Positions 10,472 to 23,439 of a stretch of DNA of 64,000 nt are shown here, piece after piece. The notes beneath the pieces were generated by a model. It made no database searches and was not told where the DNA came from. It was given only the letters and a program-made list of their open reading frames with translations. The stretch lies in contig SWBL01000006.1 in the NCBI GenBank assembly GCA_024195585.1, positions 124,001 through 188,000 on the forward strand. The letters run 5' to 3'. Position 1 is the first letter of the stretch. Every line of letters begins with the position of its first letter. A program made the position numbers and the translations under genes. Source of the DNA: Aureobasidium sp. EXF-3400 (taxonomy: Eukaryota > Ascomycota > Dothideomycetes > Dothideales > Saccotheciaceae).

Positions 10472-13400
10472 TTAGTTTGCTTGTCCAATGTTCAAGGTCA
10501 GAGCACGTGGACTCTGTGACATTCCTGAGCTGTGTGCAACGTTCAGCATCATTCTCTCAACTTCAGGTGCTGCTTTCATCCAGCCAAGTTCCCAGATGTT
10601 GTACGAGTTGTTCTTGACAAGTTCCAGAACTGTGACAAGCAATCCCCAGGGGTGAGGTCTGGAGCTCATGACTCGCTCAACCAAGACTCTGGCGACCTGC
10701 TGCTGAAGGTCTTCGGAGCTGACTGTGAAGGTGTGAAGTAGTGCAGTCGAGAAATAGTGGGTGTGAGCGTTAGGGTAGCGAATCTGATTGGTCATTGCGC
10801 TGAGCAGCTGGTATCGCACTTCGTGGCGCGATTCGTGCAGCAGACGCTCGATCACCCTACTAGGAGTGGCTGAGGGTGAGAAGACTGAAGATCCTGCTGT
10901 TGCAGTGTTGCCAATCTGCAGAATCAATGCATTGGTAATGAGAGCGTCAGGCTTGCCCTCATGATCAATACCATCCAGGACAGCCTTGATGTCATCGTCC
11001 TTGATGTCCTTGCCATTGAGCAGATTCTCGACGGCAGTGTCAATGCCTGCGTCAGACAAGACGTCCTCAAGCCCGCCACGAAGTTCTGGCAACTGGCGAA
11101 CTTGCTCTAGGCGGTTCATCTTGAGGCCTGGTGTGAAGGGGTCAGGCAGCTCCTGGAAGGAAGAAGGGTATGCGCAGTTGATGACGTTCTGCAACTGAAG
11201 CAAGCCAGCAGGCACGCTGCTGTTGAGACGCATGTGGTTCTCAGTAAGGAACTCTGGGAAATCATGTTGCAAAATCAGGAGGACACGCAAGACGCCGCGG
11301 TAGAACTCTGCCGCATGAATCGAGATATCTTGTGTGCTGACCAAGTCGCCAAGGAAGCTGAACAAGACTTGAAGAATCTGAAGGTAGACATCCCAACCCT
11401 TTCTGTCCACAGATCTCATAACCTCAGGCACGAACATACGGTGACTGATGAGAGCCAACCAAGAGAAGGTGAACACCGGGAAGAATCTGGGTTGCAATGC
11501 CAGGAAGGCTTTGCCGAAGACAAGGATAAGGTCCTGGTAGTCATCATCGAGATGTTCTCTGAACGACGAGAGTTCGCACAAGATACTAGACATAAGTCTG
11601 AAGAAGATCCTGTCGTTAAAGCGACCGACTGTACTAGATTCCTGGTGGAGAGACATGACCAGAACAAGCAGACCAAGAATTGCCTTGAGATAGTCGGTCT
11701 TGCTGCTTGCAAGGGTGCCTTCACCTTCACTCTGGTATGCGACAAGTGATGCGATCAACTTGGCGAGAGCGTCAACGTGGATATAGGCATGATCGAGACT
11801 ACCGTATGTAAGTTCCTCACGTTCGAAGGAGTCGAGTGACATTTCGATGCAGACACGAAGGAATGCAGAGAATTCTTCCTGGTTGCTGAGCAGACTACGC
11901 GTTTGCAGCTGCTGAATGAACGCCACCATGTAGCGCTCAGGGACCTCAGGTCTCTGTAGGCGTACCCATTCTTCAAACACGTATTCGAGTTGATCCTGCT
12001 TGTCAGAAGCAGGAGGGCTCGGTGGAGGTGCACCGTTGGACACATCCTGGAGCTTCTTGATGATGTCTTTACCCAGATCCACGCTGGGATCCTCGGAAAG
12101 CCACTGACCAAGTGCACCAAAGGAGAGGACAAAGTCTGCACGAAGAGCTGCTGGGTGCTCGCTAAGGAGCAGCTCATCGATGAGAGCACCAAGGAACTCA
12201 ACAGCGACTGTCTTCTTCTGCATGATCGCCTGCGAAGTTTGCAGATCGACGTGATGAATATCAAGCAGACCCGTCTTGAGCAAGCACACAGTGACAGGGC
12301 CATTGTAGACCTTGTCATCGTTGATAGAGGTCAGATAAATGGTCAAGTTACGAGCAGTAGTGACAGAGATCAAACAAAGGTGGTTCAGGACTTCAACAAA
12401 GACTTCGATCTCGAGACGAGTTTCGCTCTTGGTGTAGGCGAACGCTGTTGCTCTCTGAACAGTGAGCAGGGCAATGTGCTCCTTATCAGGAGAGCTTTCA
12501 ATCATGCGCATCAGCTGTGCGTATGCCTCACGAACAGGCGAGCTAGGCCCGATCTCGCCAATGTGTTCTTCAGATGCTTCATGGGCGACACGCTGGAGCT
12601 CAGTCAGAGCTTCGAAGACATGTGCTATGACAACGTTCGTGTTCATGTATCCATTGGTCTGGTCTTGAGCGGTTGCAACGCGAGCCTGCTGCTGTCCCTG
12701 TCGAGGTATGGCTGGAGCTTCAGCTGGGGTGGGCAGGTTTGTCAAGTAGTTGTCCGTAAGCTCTTGCAGTTGGCGGGTGTTATCCTGGGACACTGCGCTG
12801 GCATGGGGAGCAGCAGGTAGACGCATTTGACGGCCGAACTCCTCGTAGATGGCCAATTGTTGTGGGTTCAGGCCACCCGGCTCCTGTCTGTACGGGTCGG
12901 GAATAAAGAATGCCCATCGGCTGACTGCAGGGAAGTTGAATGGCTCACTTGGGCGCTGTTCGTTGTGTCTCTTGCGACGCTCCATAGATTCTTGGATTTG
13001 TGCATCAATCTCTGCCATGGACTGAGATTCAGCGGCATCTTCGACAAGCTTGCAAACTGTGTCGAGGTTGTCGTTGACGAACATGAGAATGGAACCTTCC
13101 GGAAGAGGCTCACGCAAGTTCTGAGCCGCCAGTATGCGGATGTTGTTCGAGATACTCATACGTAGAGGCTCCTTGCAGGTGACGAGCGCAAGGCTTCCTG
13201 AAAGTGCCTTGACCACATTGTGAGCGCTTGTAGAAAGACGGTCTGGATCTGATTCCATGGCGAAGTCTTTCTCGACGAGCTGCGATGTCGAGATGGCAGC
13301 AATAGTGACCGATCGTTCCACCACCGGAGCAATGATCTCGGTGATGGCGCGCTGGGCAGCTTCGAGGAAGATGTTTTTGAGCTGGGCATGGGAGATACTG

Positions 13401-16400
13401 CCAGAGGATGGAGGGTAGTTCAACATAGCACCAAGATCGGGAAGGGACTTGAGGACATCTTGGGAAGAGAAACGTTCGCTGGGAGCTCTCTTTGATAATG
13501 ACATGAGGTGCATGTCACCAAACCCGTCCATAGTATCAGTGGGATATTGTTGTAGAAGCTCGCCTTCCAGGTGAAGAGGTAGAGTTCGGATAATCGAAGC
13601 CGGCTCAACTACTTTGTGGTCAAGACCCAAGTCCTTGCACAAAACCTCAATCTCGAACTTGAGGTTCAGCTTGAGTTCAGCAAAGTCGTAGAGCTCGACC
13701 AGGAAACTGATTAGTTCCATCAACCACGGCTGCGGAGGTCTGAACACTTTCGAGTCTTTGGCCTGAGACAGGACCTTACAGGTGAAAGGAATAGCGATTA
13801 TCAAACGCTGGGTCTGGTGCGCCTCGATAAGAAGATCCTTGAAGGAGAGGTTGCGGTGAAGAATAGGTTGGTCGCGAGCCAGAGTAAGCATACCCAACCA
13901 AGTGGCAAGGTTCTTCAGGTTGGTACGGTCTTGAGAACTATTCATGGTTGCTTCTGCGTTCAAGATTCTGGACAAACTGCTGTATGTTTCCCGCAACACT
14001 TCTGCATACAGAATCTTCTCGTCGAACATTGTCAGGATCTGCAGGTAAAGACTCTGGAAGTTAGGTTGCGCTTTGGCGAGGTCCTCAACAAGGTAGTTGG
14101 CGAACCATTGGTGATGACGTTCCTCGAGAGCAGATTCCAGATCCTTGAACTTCTCCTCGATGTTGTGCTTGGAAACGTTGTTGAGAACAAACATGACCTT
14201 GTCTGATGTTTCCTCGTCGGGCTCTTCATAGAGTTCAGGTCTGAGTGGTGCTTCAGCATGAATACTGCGGAAAGCAGGGTACTGTGACTCAAGGACGAAG
14301 TCCTCCAGGTTGCCATTTGGAAGCGAGAGCTCAGGCTGCAGATCACCACTGCTGCGTAGATCAAGGCCAGGCTGGCGGCGCACAACCTCTTCAGCCTTGG
14401 TCCACACGTCCGTTCCGCGCAGATGAGGGATTGCGATCAGGCGGTTACAGAAGCTGGGCCATTCTTCGAGGCGGTTGATGAAGTGAAGCAGAGCTTGGAG
14501 ACCGAACTTGTACATGGAATCCTCAGGGGCATATTCAGCAACAGCATCCAAGACCATGAACAAAGCAACACCAAGGGTGACGCGAGAAGAAAGGACGCCG
14601 AAGTTGATTATACCTCCGAACAGCACAGCAGTTGTCGCCAAGGCTTCCAGCGGGTACTCTCCAAAGCAGTTATACTCATCAAAGAGGCCGTGAATCATGC
14701 AAGCGAACAGGTCCTGGTCGGCGGGGTCTTCGGATTCCTTGAGATGTTGGAGGCGCTCGATCATACCCCTGGGATCCACTTCGTTACTGTACATCATCTT
14801 GTATTGCTCCTGCATCTTAGCATCAGCGTCCTCGGACAGAGAATTGCCGTTTTCACCGTTTGCGTCAATCACATTGTCGAATTTGTAGCCGTAGTTGATC
14901 AGACGAGGGTAAACTTGGAGACAAACGCGTTGGATGGCGCCGATCTCCTCGTCGCTAAGGTGTCCATGGATGACATTGAGCAGAGCATAGACGGTCTTGA
15001 CCTTCAAAGGCACGACCTGATGCGGATGGTCGCGTTGAACTGACTGTTCATCTTCGGCTTTTATCCTCAGAAAAGTGACGACGGCTCCAGCAAGTTGTTG
15101 AGGCGAAATCTCAAGATGACCTTGTGCCCAAACTTCCAGATCAACTTCTCCTTGTCCGTGTCCGTATGCAGCAAGATCCAATCCGAACTCGTTGGTGATA
15201 AGAAGCAGAGTGTCTGTCCAGCCATGTTGACGAGCATGCTCGAAGATAACAGCCAGTAAGGTCGGGTCAGCGTTATAGGCCTCGACCAGTTTGCTAGCCA
15301 ACCAGGATTTATCGTGCTTCCAAAGCGCATGCAAAACAAAGTCATAGTTTGGGAGCGATTTGTGGAAGAAGGGACGGAAGAGCTGATTAAGGGCCATTTC
15401 CTGTAGGGCTGCCCACGGTTTCTCACAAGCAGATGCAGCACATACGAAGATATCCGTGTTGGCGTTGATGACGATCTCGGGGATTCCAAGGTTTTGCGCC
15501 TGATTGTATGCATCCTGAGATTGGAAGATGACGTGGAATAGGAACTTTGTAGCTTCCAAGGACACCATTGGGTGGCTGACGGCCTTTTGTGCGTAAGCCT
15601 TGACTTCGTCGGAAGCATCTGCGAACTCGTCCATGGAGAATGCGGCACGCAGACGGGGGATCTGGGAAGCATCGAGTTCCTGAGGCGAGCAAGACAGGAA
15701 GGCGGTGACAAATGACAGCTGAGCGTTGGTCGAGATCCATGAACCGCCCCACAAACACTGGATGTCGAATGTATCGGTCTCGCGAGCAATAGGAAGCAAG
15801 GCGTTGTAGAGAGCCAGGAACTGGGACTTGGTGATGCGCATGGGAGCCATATCAAACGCCTTCACAACGGCATACCAATCAATGTGTTGGGCCTGGGGAT
15901 GCTGGCGGACGGCGGAAACGAAAGCGCCGATATCGTAGGACTCGTCGGAGAGGAGCATGTACGCCAGTGCCACAGCGATCAGCTGCGGCGAGATTTGGTC
16001 GACCCTGGCCAGAACTTCTTTGCAACTGTCGACCGAGGATGTAGCCCTGGGCCCCTCTCTCTGTATGGGGCGGACGAGGGCGGTGTTGGTAGGAATCAGA
16101 TCCATGAAGGCGATGAAAGCGCTTACTTCGCTCGAGGGGTATGTGCGAAGCTTTACGAAGCGTTCATTCAAGCTGCCAAGCAGGTGCTCCTGAGCATCCT
16201 TGTTCCATTGCCGTGGGGGATCGAGAATGAGACGGAAGAGAATGCTGGAGAGGAAAGACGAGCTGATGTCGTCGGCGGGGTTCGCGATGGCTTCCAGAAA
16301 GGGCGAGTAGTTGTTGCTCAGTATGGCATCAGCTGAGAAGAGTGTTAGCGGCGAAGCTTCTCGGCGGAGATGGGTCAAACGGAATACCCTTTGTCTTGAT

Positions 16401-17262
16401 GTCTTGCTTCGAGACGACCTTGCAGGCCAGCGCTAGAGTGACCTTTGCGGTGGGATCTAGTCTGAAGTGGTCCATGAAGGTCGACAGGTCGAAGTCTTTG
16501 AAGAGGTCACCGTCGGTGTTGGTGTCGAGAGCATCAGCAATCTTTGCGGCTTGCGAAGGCAGGCGCGTCAATTTCTGCATCTCGTTGGCGAGCAGCGGGT
16601 AGCTCCCGCTATCTGTTGCTGAGCGCTGCACATTTTGGCTTGATGAGAAGATCAGAGGAGCATTGCTCTGCAACAGCCTCCTGAAATATGTTGTCGACAC
16701 GTCCATTCCGTGCGCATCCACCAACTGCTGTCGTGTCAGTCGTCATGTACAAAGCAATCTCATCCAATGTAGCACTTACCTTCTGAATCTTTTCGGCCTG
16801 TGTCTCCCACTTCTTGTCGTCCTTCTTGAGGGTACTCAGCAGAATGTTCAGCTGGGTAACGACCAAGCTGGTCAGCTGTCCAGAGGGCGCGCCCGACGAT
16901 TGAGCCGAGATTGGAGAGGCCGAAGCGGACTGCGGCTGCTGGTTGGGTCTCGCGAATCTCCTACCAGCTGATTGGGGAACTGGCGGGAGTGTTGCTGATG
17001 TGGGTGTAGAGGTGACCCCACTCGAGAAGGAGCGCTGTTGCTGCTGCTGGGTGGGCGACAGCACAGTCGGCGTCGACGAAGCGGACGAGTCGCGACTAAG
17101 AATATGGCGCGTTACAGGCGAGTTGGCGGCAGACGAATGCTGAGTCGAGATGGGAGGAAGGCCGCGGCGTGCTTGCCTCGAGGCGCGTGAGGTCGACTGC
17201 TGGGCTTGCGAAGACTGAGTGTCGGGGAGATGTTGCGTGTGCTTGGACGAGGGGAAGCTCAT
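10472..17262 (-). CDS. NOT1: CCR4-NOT complex scaffold subunit NOT1 (CDC39)
   Basis: Three exons, 17262..16780, 16724..16388 and 16332..10472, joined by two 55-bp introns, give about 2226 residues, in range for filamentous-fungal NOT1. The second intron has a GCTAACAC branch point. NOT1 is the scaffold that holds the CCR4/CAF1 deadenylases and the NOT2/3/5 module in mRNA decay and transcription control. The first 160 residues are Ser/Gln/Thr-rich and disordered. The conserved N-terminal repeat begins with GMDVSTTYFRRLLQSNAP. The MIF4G region that binds CAF1 ends near residue 1190 (ELKLNLKFEIEVLCKDLGLDH). A DUF3819-type helical block follows, with a long linker around 1380-1460. The C-terminal NOT1 domain (HYFSTALLHTFTV, PHPWGLLVTVLELVKN) occupies the last 400 or so residues. 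The intron near 16725 could instead end three bases earlier, adding a Gln. Confidence 0.96.
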
Positions 17263-17776
17263 TAGTGACGACTACCCGTCCATTAGTCTCTGCTACTCGC
17301 TGTCGAAGGGAGGGTGATTGAAGATGGTTGATTGGGTCGTGGAACTGTGAACTATGTGTCGCCAGAGTCAAGCATGCTATGGCCTTGGCGACATCGCGCT
17401 TTCGCCAAGCCCGCTTCTGAAGTCTGCCGTATCACCCTGACCACAAGTTTTCCATTCTCTTCACTTCCAACACATGCGCTCTACACCTTCTGGGTGCGTC
17501 AGGTATCTTCTGCAATCGGGTGAAGACACGGTTTTGCCTCTAGGTGGGCTGTGTTGGAAGTCACGGTACGCTTTTGGGCACTGTTTTGGATATATGGCCA
17601 AATTATCAATTTTTGTCTTCAAACACACCCAATCAACCATATACTCGTGTAGTGATCACGACCAACAACAGGAAAGAAAAAACAAAAACGTATAACGTCA
17701 TCGAACAAATCTCTCCATCAGAAAGGGTATAAAGAAAAGCAACGAGTGTAGAAATCGAACCACAAATGAAAAATCA
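17263..17776. other. Intergenic: NOT1 promoter and F-BAR gene 3' region
   Basis: A 514-bp gap between tandem minus-strand genes. Short plus-strand frames here show no conserved features. The stretch at 17670-17770 is A-rich, consistent with the 3' untranslated region of the F-BAR gene. Confidence 0.5.
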
Positions 17777-20700
17777 TCAAGCAGCAACCAGATAGTTGCT
17801 GGGAACAAGTCCTCTTCTGCCATCTTTGCCGGCCACCTCGGCCTCCCACCATCCATCATCTTGCAATCTCAGGACTGCCAGGATGTCTCCCTTTGCGAAC
17901 GTCAATTCTTCCGGAATGGCTGCCTGGTACATATACATTGCTCGAGCTATCATCATACGTTAGCCGCAGGTCAAGTTGATAGTCTTTGATGTAAACTTAC
18001 AGAACTGGAGAATAGGTCTTCCATCCTTGGTGAATTGTCTCTGTCCAGCAGAGCTCTGGCTGCGTGCACGAGTACTCAACTGCTGCTGCTGTTGTGGAGG
18101 CGCTTGCTGTTGTTGCTGTTGAGGGGCTCCTCCACGAGGCGAAGATGCCGCCGCCCAACCGCCCTCTGCTCCGTAGTATGTGCTGGTGGGTCTCAGAGGT
18201 CCACCGGGTGCTCCACGAGAGGATGGAGGATATCCTTGGTCGCCTGCTGGGGCCAACTGCATTGCCATAGCTGCAGGATCACCACGGCTACTCGTGGGTC
18301 TGCTGCCCTGTCCGGCCGAGCCGCGGAATTGTGGGTTGGGGCTGGCAGATCGCGGCATGCTCGATACTGGAGAGTTGCCATGAGATGCGTAAGCTGCGTT
18401 GTAGCCAGGACCTTGCTGTTTCATGGGGCTGGACGATTGTGCACGTGGTCTGCCTGCTGACATACTACCAGGAGGAGCTCCACCATATGGATTTGGCGAT
18501 GTTGAACGGTAGCCTTGTCCTTGAGGCATTGGCTGAGACCTACGATCATATCCTGTACTGGGACGAGGACTTATGGCACGCGGAGGTGCAGGTGAACTTG
18601 TGCGCAAAGGTGCCGGTGAGGCCGAGCGCATCATCTCGCCCGAGCCTCTGGAGTCTCCGCCTCTGCTAGCGGGACGAGAGCCCATCTGGGAGGGTGTGTT
18701 GCGTGGAGGAGCATTGAACATATCTCTCTTCTGAGTCATGTAGCTGGCTGTCGTCTGCTGCATCTGCTTGCTGGTGAATGCCGGCTGTGGTGCACCAAGT
18801 CGCCTCATAGGTTGGTCGTATGAGGGTGGTGGAGTGCCGCGTTGACCGGCGCGAGCGTCAGAGTTGGCGATGAGAGGTGATGGAGATGCTCTGCCAGCAC
18901 CAGGAACGGGCGTGGGGATACCTGCATAGCGATCTGCAGACACACGAGTTGAGGCTTGCTTCCTGACACCCTTTAGCTCGGCGAGAGCTTGGGCGATAGG
19001 ATCAAGCTCTCCAGAAGGCTCCTCTGCAGCGACTGATCTCTTTCTGGCATCGGGCGTTGCAACATCAAAGACATTGTTTCCGATGTTCAGTTGGAAGTTG
19101 GCACGGGGATCCACAGGCTCCGGGTCGGGACTAGGCATGGGGTCATTGCCAAAGCCAACATTCTTTGTTGCTTCACGTCCGAATGGAGGACGAACTGGAG
19201 AAGTCGCAGTCTGGGGTCTGGCAGCGGGAGCCCAGGTGTTTCGCTGAGCCGGACCGCTCGAGATGGAAGCAGGAGCCACGTTCTCGTGCTTGCTCTTGCG
19301 ACGTCCGAATGGGCTGTGGTTTTGGAAGAAGCCGCTTCGTCTCTTCTGTAGCGTCTTGTCATCTTGCTGACTGTTGGTAGAGACCGTAGATCCGTTGAGC
19401 TGCTTCATAGGCGAAGTCGGAGGCTCAATGCTTGAGAACGAGTTTGCATTGGAAATCTCACTATGCGAGTCATCCTCAGGGCGTGTGGGACTGGGGATGG
19501 AGCTGCGATCAGATGGAGGACCGAGTCTGCAGAATTGAGTCATGCCATCCATGGGATACTCATTATGAGGCACCTTGGGGAATTCTTGGTAGGCATTGGT
19601 AGGTACGGTTTGCTGGCTGGAACGGCGTGGTAGTGGTTGGGCAGCGCTGCCAGATCGGTGTGATCTTTGCGATACCTGAGACCTTTCCGAATTCACCGAC
19701 GAACCAAGAGTCATCTCCTGGGCCAGGGTAGATGCAGGATCGTGGTGAGATGAGTAGGTCGAGGGTTGCGGCGAAGATGAACGGAACGCAGGATTCATGG
19801 TCCTTTGGAACTGAGCGACCGAGTAATTTGCATCATCCGAGACATCGGAAGCATTGTCATTGATATCACCACGACAGAAGTTGATGTACTTGGGCGGATC
19901 GGGGATCTCCTGTCCGGTACCACTGTCCTTGATGAAAGCAGCAATATCCTTCTCGACATCGCAGTCCTCGAGAGACAGGCGGATCTTCTCGCACGAGGCG
20001 TCATCACTGACGCAGACGGTGGAGGAGATGTTAGCAAAGCTCCATAGACTACTCTTTGTGAAGTCAAGGCGTTCTTCCTCGAGGTCCTGGAACTTGTCGC
20101 AAGCAGCCTTCCATTCGCGGTTCCAGCGGGCGGTTGTTTCTTCGAGAACCTTGACAGCTTGCTCATATTCGCTGCTGGTTGCTGACATCTGGATTTGCGT
20201 CTTTTCCAGCTTGGCCTTGTTCTTGCGCTCTTCCTGGCCCATGACCATGTGTCCTTGGGCGAGATAGCCCTTGATCTTCAGGCAGTCTTGTTCGTAGCGA
20301 TCGCGAGCCTTGTTGACCGTGTGTGTTTGTTGTGTCTTGGTCTTGAGTAGCTTCTCAATGCCGTTCTGGATGATCTTGCGACGCTCCTTGATACCGCCAG
20401 AGAATGTTGAGAGTGGTTCTTCGAGTTCGCCCTTCATCTGTTGTGCGATGTGTTGGTGTGACTTGCCCATAGCCTCCAGTTCTCCACGGAGGACATCCAT
20501 AGACATGCGCAGGGTACCGGCTTCGGAGGAACCCAGTGGTTTCCGGGCGAGGTTGAGGATCTTGCGGGAGTACTCTTCTTCGATAGCAGCTCGTTGGGTG
20601 TAGAAAGACTTGAGTTCGTCGCTGGTGATTTTGGCATTGTGCATGCGTTCGAGCAACGGGTCGACGCCTGCGTCTTCCTTGCCCCAGAAGTTGTTTGCGA

Positions 20701-20802
20701 CTATTCTTGTTGTCAGTGTTGATCTGTGTCTATCTTTCCTGATGTCTACTTACAAGAGAGCGACACACTAGGTGCCATCTCGGAAGCTGGTGTCGCCGGC
20801 AT
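17777..20802 (-). CDS. F-BAR and SH3 domain cytokinesis protein (Cdc15/Imp2/Hof1 family)
   Basis: Three exons: 20802..20754, 20700..18001 and 17946..17777, with introns of 53 and 54 bp. The product is about 972 residues. An N-terminal F-BAR module (FANNFWG at the first junction, then coiled-coil helices with LERMHNAKITSDELKSFY to about residue 290) binds and curves the plasma membrane. A long Ser/Pro/Arg-rich disordered middle holds many SP and RxxS sites, likely targets of cell-cycle kinases. A poly-Gln stretch (QQQQQQAPPQQQQQ) precedes the last exon, which encodes an SH3 domain (RAMYMYQA to GLVPSNYL). Without that exon the protein would lack the SH3, so the splice at 17947..18000 matters. 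The family assembles the contractile ring and septum with formins and myosin. Whether this is the Cdc15 or the Imp2 orthologue cannot be decided here. Confidence 0.93.
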
Positions 20803-21717
20803 GGCGCCTGTGTATGATGGCCGAGATGATCAACGACTGTGATGAGTGACGTGCAGAAGCAGTCTTTTGTCTTGGAAGCACGCGATGTTCTGGCTACAAG
20901 TCTGTATGGCAGCGAGGTATAGATGGATGGAATCCAGGTCAGAGAAACGTGGGTGCATATGGCTAGTTACGATTGTTGTCACCCAACACCTGCACCCCGT
21001 CGACACAGCAACCAAATCGTCATTTTCTTAGCGAACGCTGCCTTGCGCCGAACTCTTTTCCTGCAAACCAGCAACCAAACCGTTTTACTCCCAACTGTCC
21101 TCCTTTACGCGATCGATTACGGTCATGGGCAATCTCGTATCAGGTCCGAATGACGAGGCAGAGATGCTCTTGTCTCTGGTGTTTCTGCCCCAGCATCGAT
21201 CTCACCTGTCTCCACTCTGTCGGCAACGGATCAAGGTCGTTCTCTATCGAAATCTGGGGCTCGGCTGGCCTGTGCTTGCCTGCCGATCTGCCGCCGGCAT
21301 TCCCTTGGTCTGGACGACCTTCCAACTTCCAACACTTTATTTTGGATGCCTGTCAGGCCGACATTGTCTCTCTGAGAGCGCAAATTGAAGGATCTGCCAC
21401 TCAGCTAATCTCTTCTTCTGCCTTCGTCCTTCTTCGAAGTATGTATGGTCCAAAGATCTGTGTCTCTCAGAGTCTCTGCCACGCTCTGCTGGTTCGTGAT
21501 TCACCAGCCTGGAGCTATATAAGCTTTGTTCTTACTCTACACCTTGAGCAAGAATGCTCTACTATCCCCGGCTGATTCTTGGCTTGTGCGAGATTCAACA
21601 TTCTCTATCATAGCTATGCCCAGACTATCCATCAACACAATGTCGTACAAGGTCTTATAGCAATCTACCAAGCATCTCAAGCCCAGTTCACAACACCTTG
21701 AAACATCGTCTGCGTAT
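20803..21717. other. Divergent promoter region between the F-BAR and RBR genes
   Basis: A 915-bp gap between genes transcribed outwards. Several overlapping frames, the longest 20973..21575, show no conserved sequence and unlikely composition, so I treat them as chance. A TATA-like element lies at 21515 near the RBR gene. No RNA gene or repeat is visible. Confidence 0.5.
21515..21523 (+). promoter_or_regulatory. TATA-like element upstream of the RBR gene
   Basis: CTATATAAG lies about 195 bp upstream of the RBR start codon at 21718, a plausible distance for a TATA box with a leader of 100-150 nt. Identification rests on the motif and position only. Confidence 0.35.
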
Positions 21718-23439
21718 ATGGGTCAACGTCACTCTCGAACAAAAGCTCCTTACAGGGACATCCCTGTGGCTTCTGTGGCCAGGTGCGATGCTAGGCTCAT
21801 GCACCTTAGCCGCCCACGAGGAGAAGCCTCGACCAGATCCAAGTGGTGGAGCATCCGTAAATCCAAGTTGTCCTCCGAATCACAGCCTGCGTCTGCTCCA
21901 TGTACGATTCCCGATCAACCTACACCGGTTACCCAGTCGCAGACCATACCAGATCTGGCCATCTCGTCCAGCGACTGCCCGAAGTACAGGATAGACTCGC
22001 TTGGACCACTCAAAATATCAGACAGTCCCACCAAGGACAGTGATCCGTCCCAACAAGTCCAAGGAAGCCCAATCGCTCCGCATATCCAGAATCTGGAACC
22101 GTTATCTGCCCTGTCTCCTGCCACTTCGCGTGTTGATGAGACGTTCCAAGCAGCTGTCGTACCCAATGATGTACCCGTCAGTTCCAAGCCTCAAGCCGCT
22201 TCTTCGTCGACCCGTCACGACCCTGAAATATCGATTGGCAGACTGTTTCCTCTCTTCACGCCCTGCAGTCAGCCATTATACGAAGTCGCGACAGAACTTC
22301 ACGAAGACCATCTGGCGATCTTGCAAATCCCCACAAACTTGGAAGCAGAAGAGGACGAAGGAAACGACACGCAAGCAGCACGCGATTATGTTATGGCTGT
22401 TTCCTTGCAGGAAGAAGAGGATCGTATACATGCCGCAGAGATGCAACCCCCATCTAGAGACTGTACAGTGTGCTGTGAGTCTTTACATCCACTGCAATTT
22501 CCAGCTAAGCCTCCCTCGAGGGAATGCGCTCACGTTGCAGAAGTATGTTTTCCATGTCTGCAACAGTGGGTCGCTACAAGGGTTGATGCCAACGCGCGAG
22601 CAGCGATCGATTGTCCACAGTGTACCACACCTTTGAGCCATGATGATGTTCGGCGCGCCTGCAACTACGAGACTTTCGCAAAATACGATAGGTTCTCCAC
22701 GCTGACGGTTGTTGACGGCTTGCAGGACTTTCACTGGTGTCTACGCCCAGGCTGTGCGTCGGGACAGGAACATATTGACGGCGAATTAGAGTATATGAAA
22801 TGCTACGCTTGTGACTACGAACAGTGTCTACGACATAAAATGGAATGGCACCGTGGTGAAAGCTGCAAGCAGTACGATGCACGCGTCAAAGACCAAGCAG
22901 AGAAGAAGATTCGCGAGCAAGAGGAATGAGAAACCACAAAGTTCATGGACGAGCAGCAGATCAAGGTTAGACTAAGGCAATGTCCGGACACGAGATGCAG
23001 GAATATCATCCCAGAGGGTGAGGAAGTCCCAGAGAGGTGTCCAAAACGTGGTTGCTTGACCTCACTCGAACGTGAGCCGGTCTGGAAGAAATGCCCATCT
23101 TGCCGGACTTTGATTGAGAAGACCTATGGATGCGATCAAATGAAGTGCAGGGTAAGCGCCGTGATTCAATCGTCTGTCGGGATTACATTCAAGCTAATAG
23201 TGGATGCGCCTAGGCGACGAACTGTAAACAGAAATTCTGCTGGGAGTGCCTGGCGAAATGGGAAGACATGCTGAAGCTCAAAGAGAAAGCGTAAGTCAGC
23301 CTGATGGCGTAGATCAATGGTCATCCCATACCTTATGACTGCTGTATCCTTGAGGACTATGCTGACTATGCTCACCTCCAGACATGCTGTTCATTGCAAG
23401 TACAGACTCGACAAGAGATATCCATATAGCTATCGCTGA
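21718..23439 (+). CDS. RBR (RING-IBR-RING2) E3 ubiquitin ligase gene interrupted by one in-frame TGA
   Basis: The gene model has exons 21718..23151, 23214..23290 and 23382..23439. Read through, it is 522 codons, but codon 404 (22927..22929) is TGA, so the literal product is 403 residues. The N-terminus MGQRHS fits N-myristoylation. RING1 starts near residue 249 (CTVCCESL...CPQC). The IBR follows, with HWCLRPGC, MKCYACDYEQC and a closing WHRGESC. After the stop, the same frame resumes with CPDTRC and an extra CPKRGC segment. RING2 follows with CPSCRTLIEKTYGCDQM and, across the first intron, NCKQKFCWEC. The cysteine in YGCDQM matches the position of the catalytic thioester cysteine in HHARI-like ligases. 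Two good introns beyond the TGA imply recent function of the 3' half. It is a recent pseudogene, a readthrough gene, or contains a base-call error. The truncated protein would lack catalytic activity. Confidence 0.82.

Noticed and set aside
10532..16336. Long plus-strand open frames opposite NOT1 (for example 11990..12820 and 14423..15043)
   Set aside because: They are antisense shadows of a strongly conserved minus-strand coding region; composition follows the NOT1 codons and no family similarity is visible.
18035..18669. Plus-strand frames opposite the F-BAR Gln-rich region, rich in Leu
   Set aside because: Poly-Leu/poly-Val runs are the reverse reading of CAG/CAA Gln repeats, not real protein.
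20973..21575. 200-codon plus-strand frame between the F-BAR and RBR genes
   Set aside because: No conserved motif, contains the presumed promoter of the RBR gene, and frequent rare combinations of residues suggest chance.
22857..22940. An intron removing the in-frame TGA of the RBR gene
   Set aside because: The only candidate donor (GTGAAA) and acceptors would delete the last IBR cysteine and change frame, so it does not rescue the gene convincingly.
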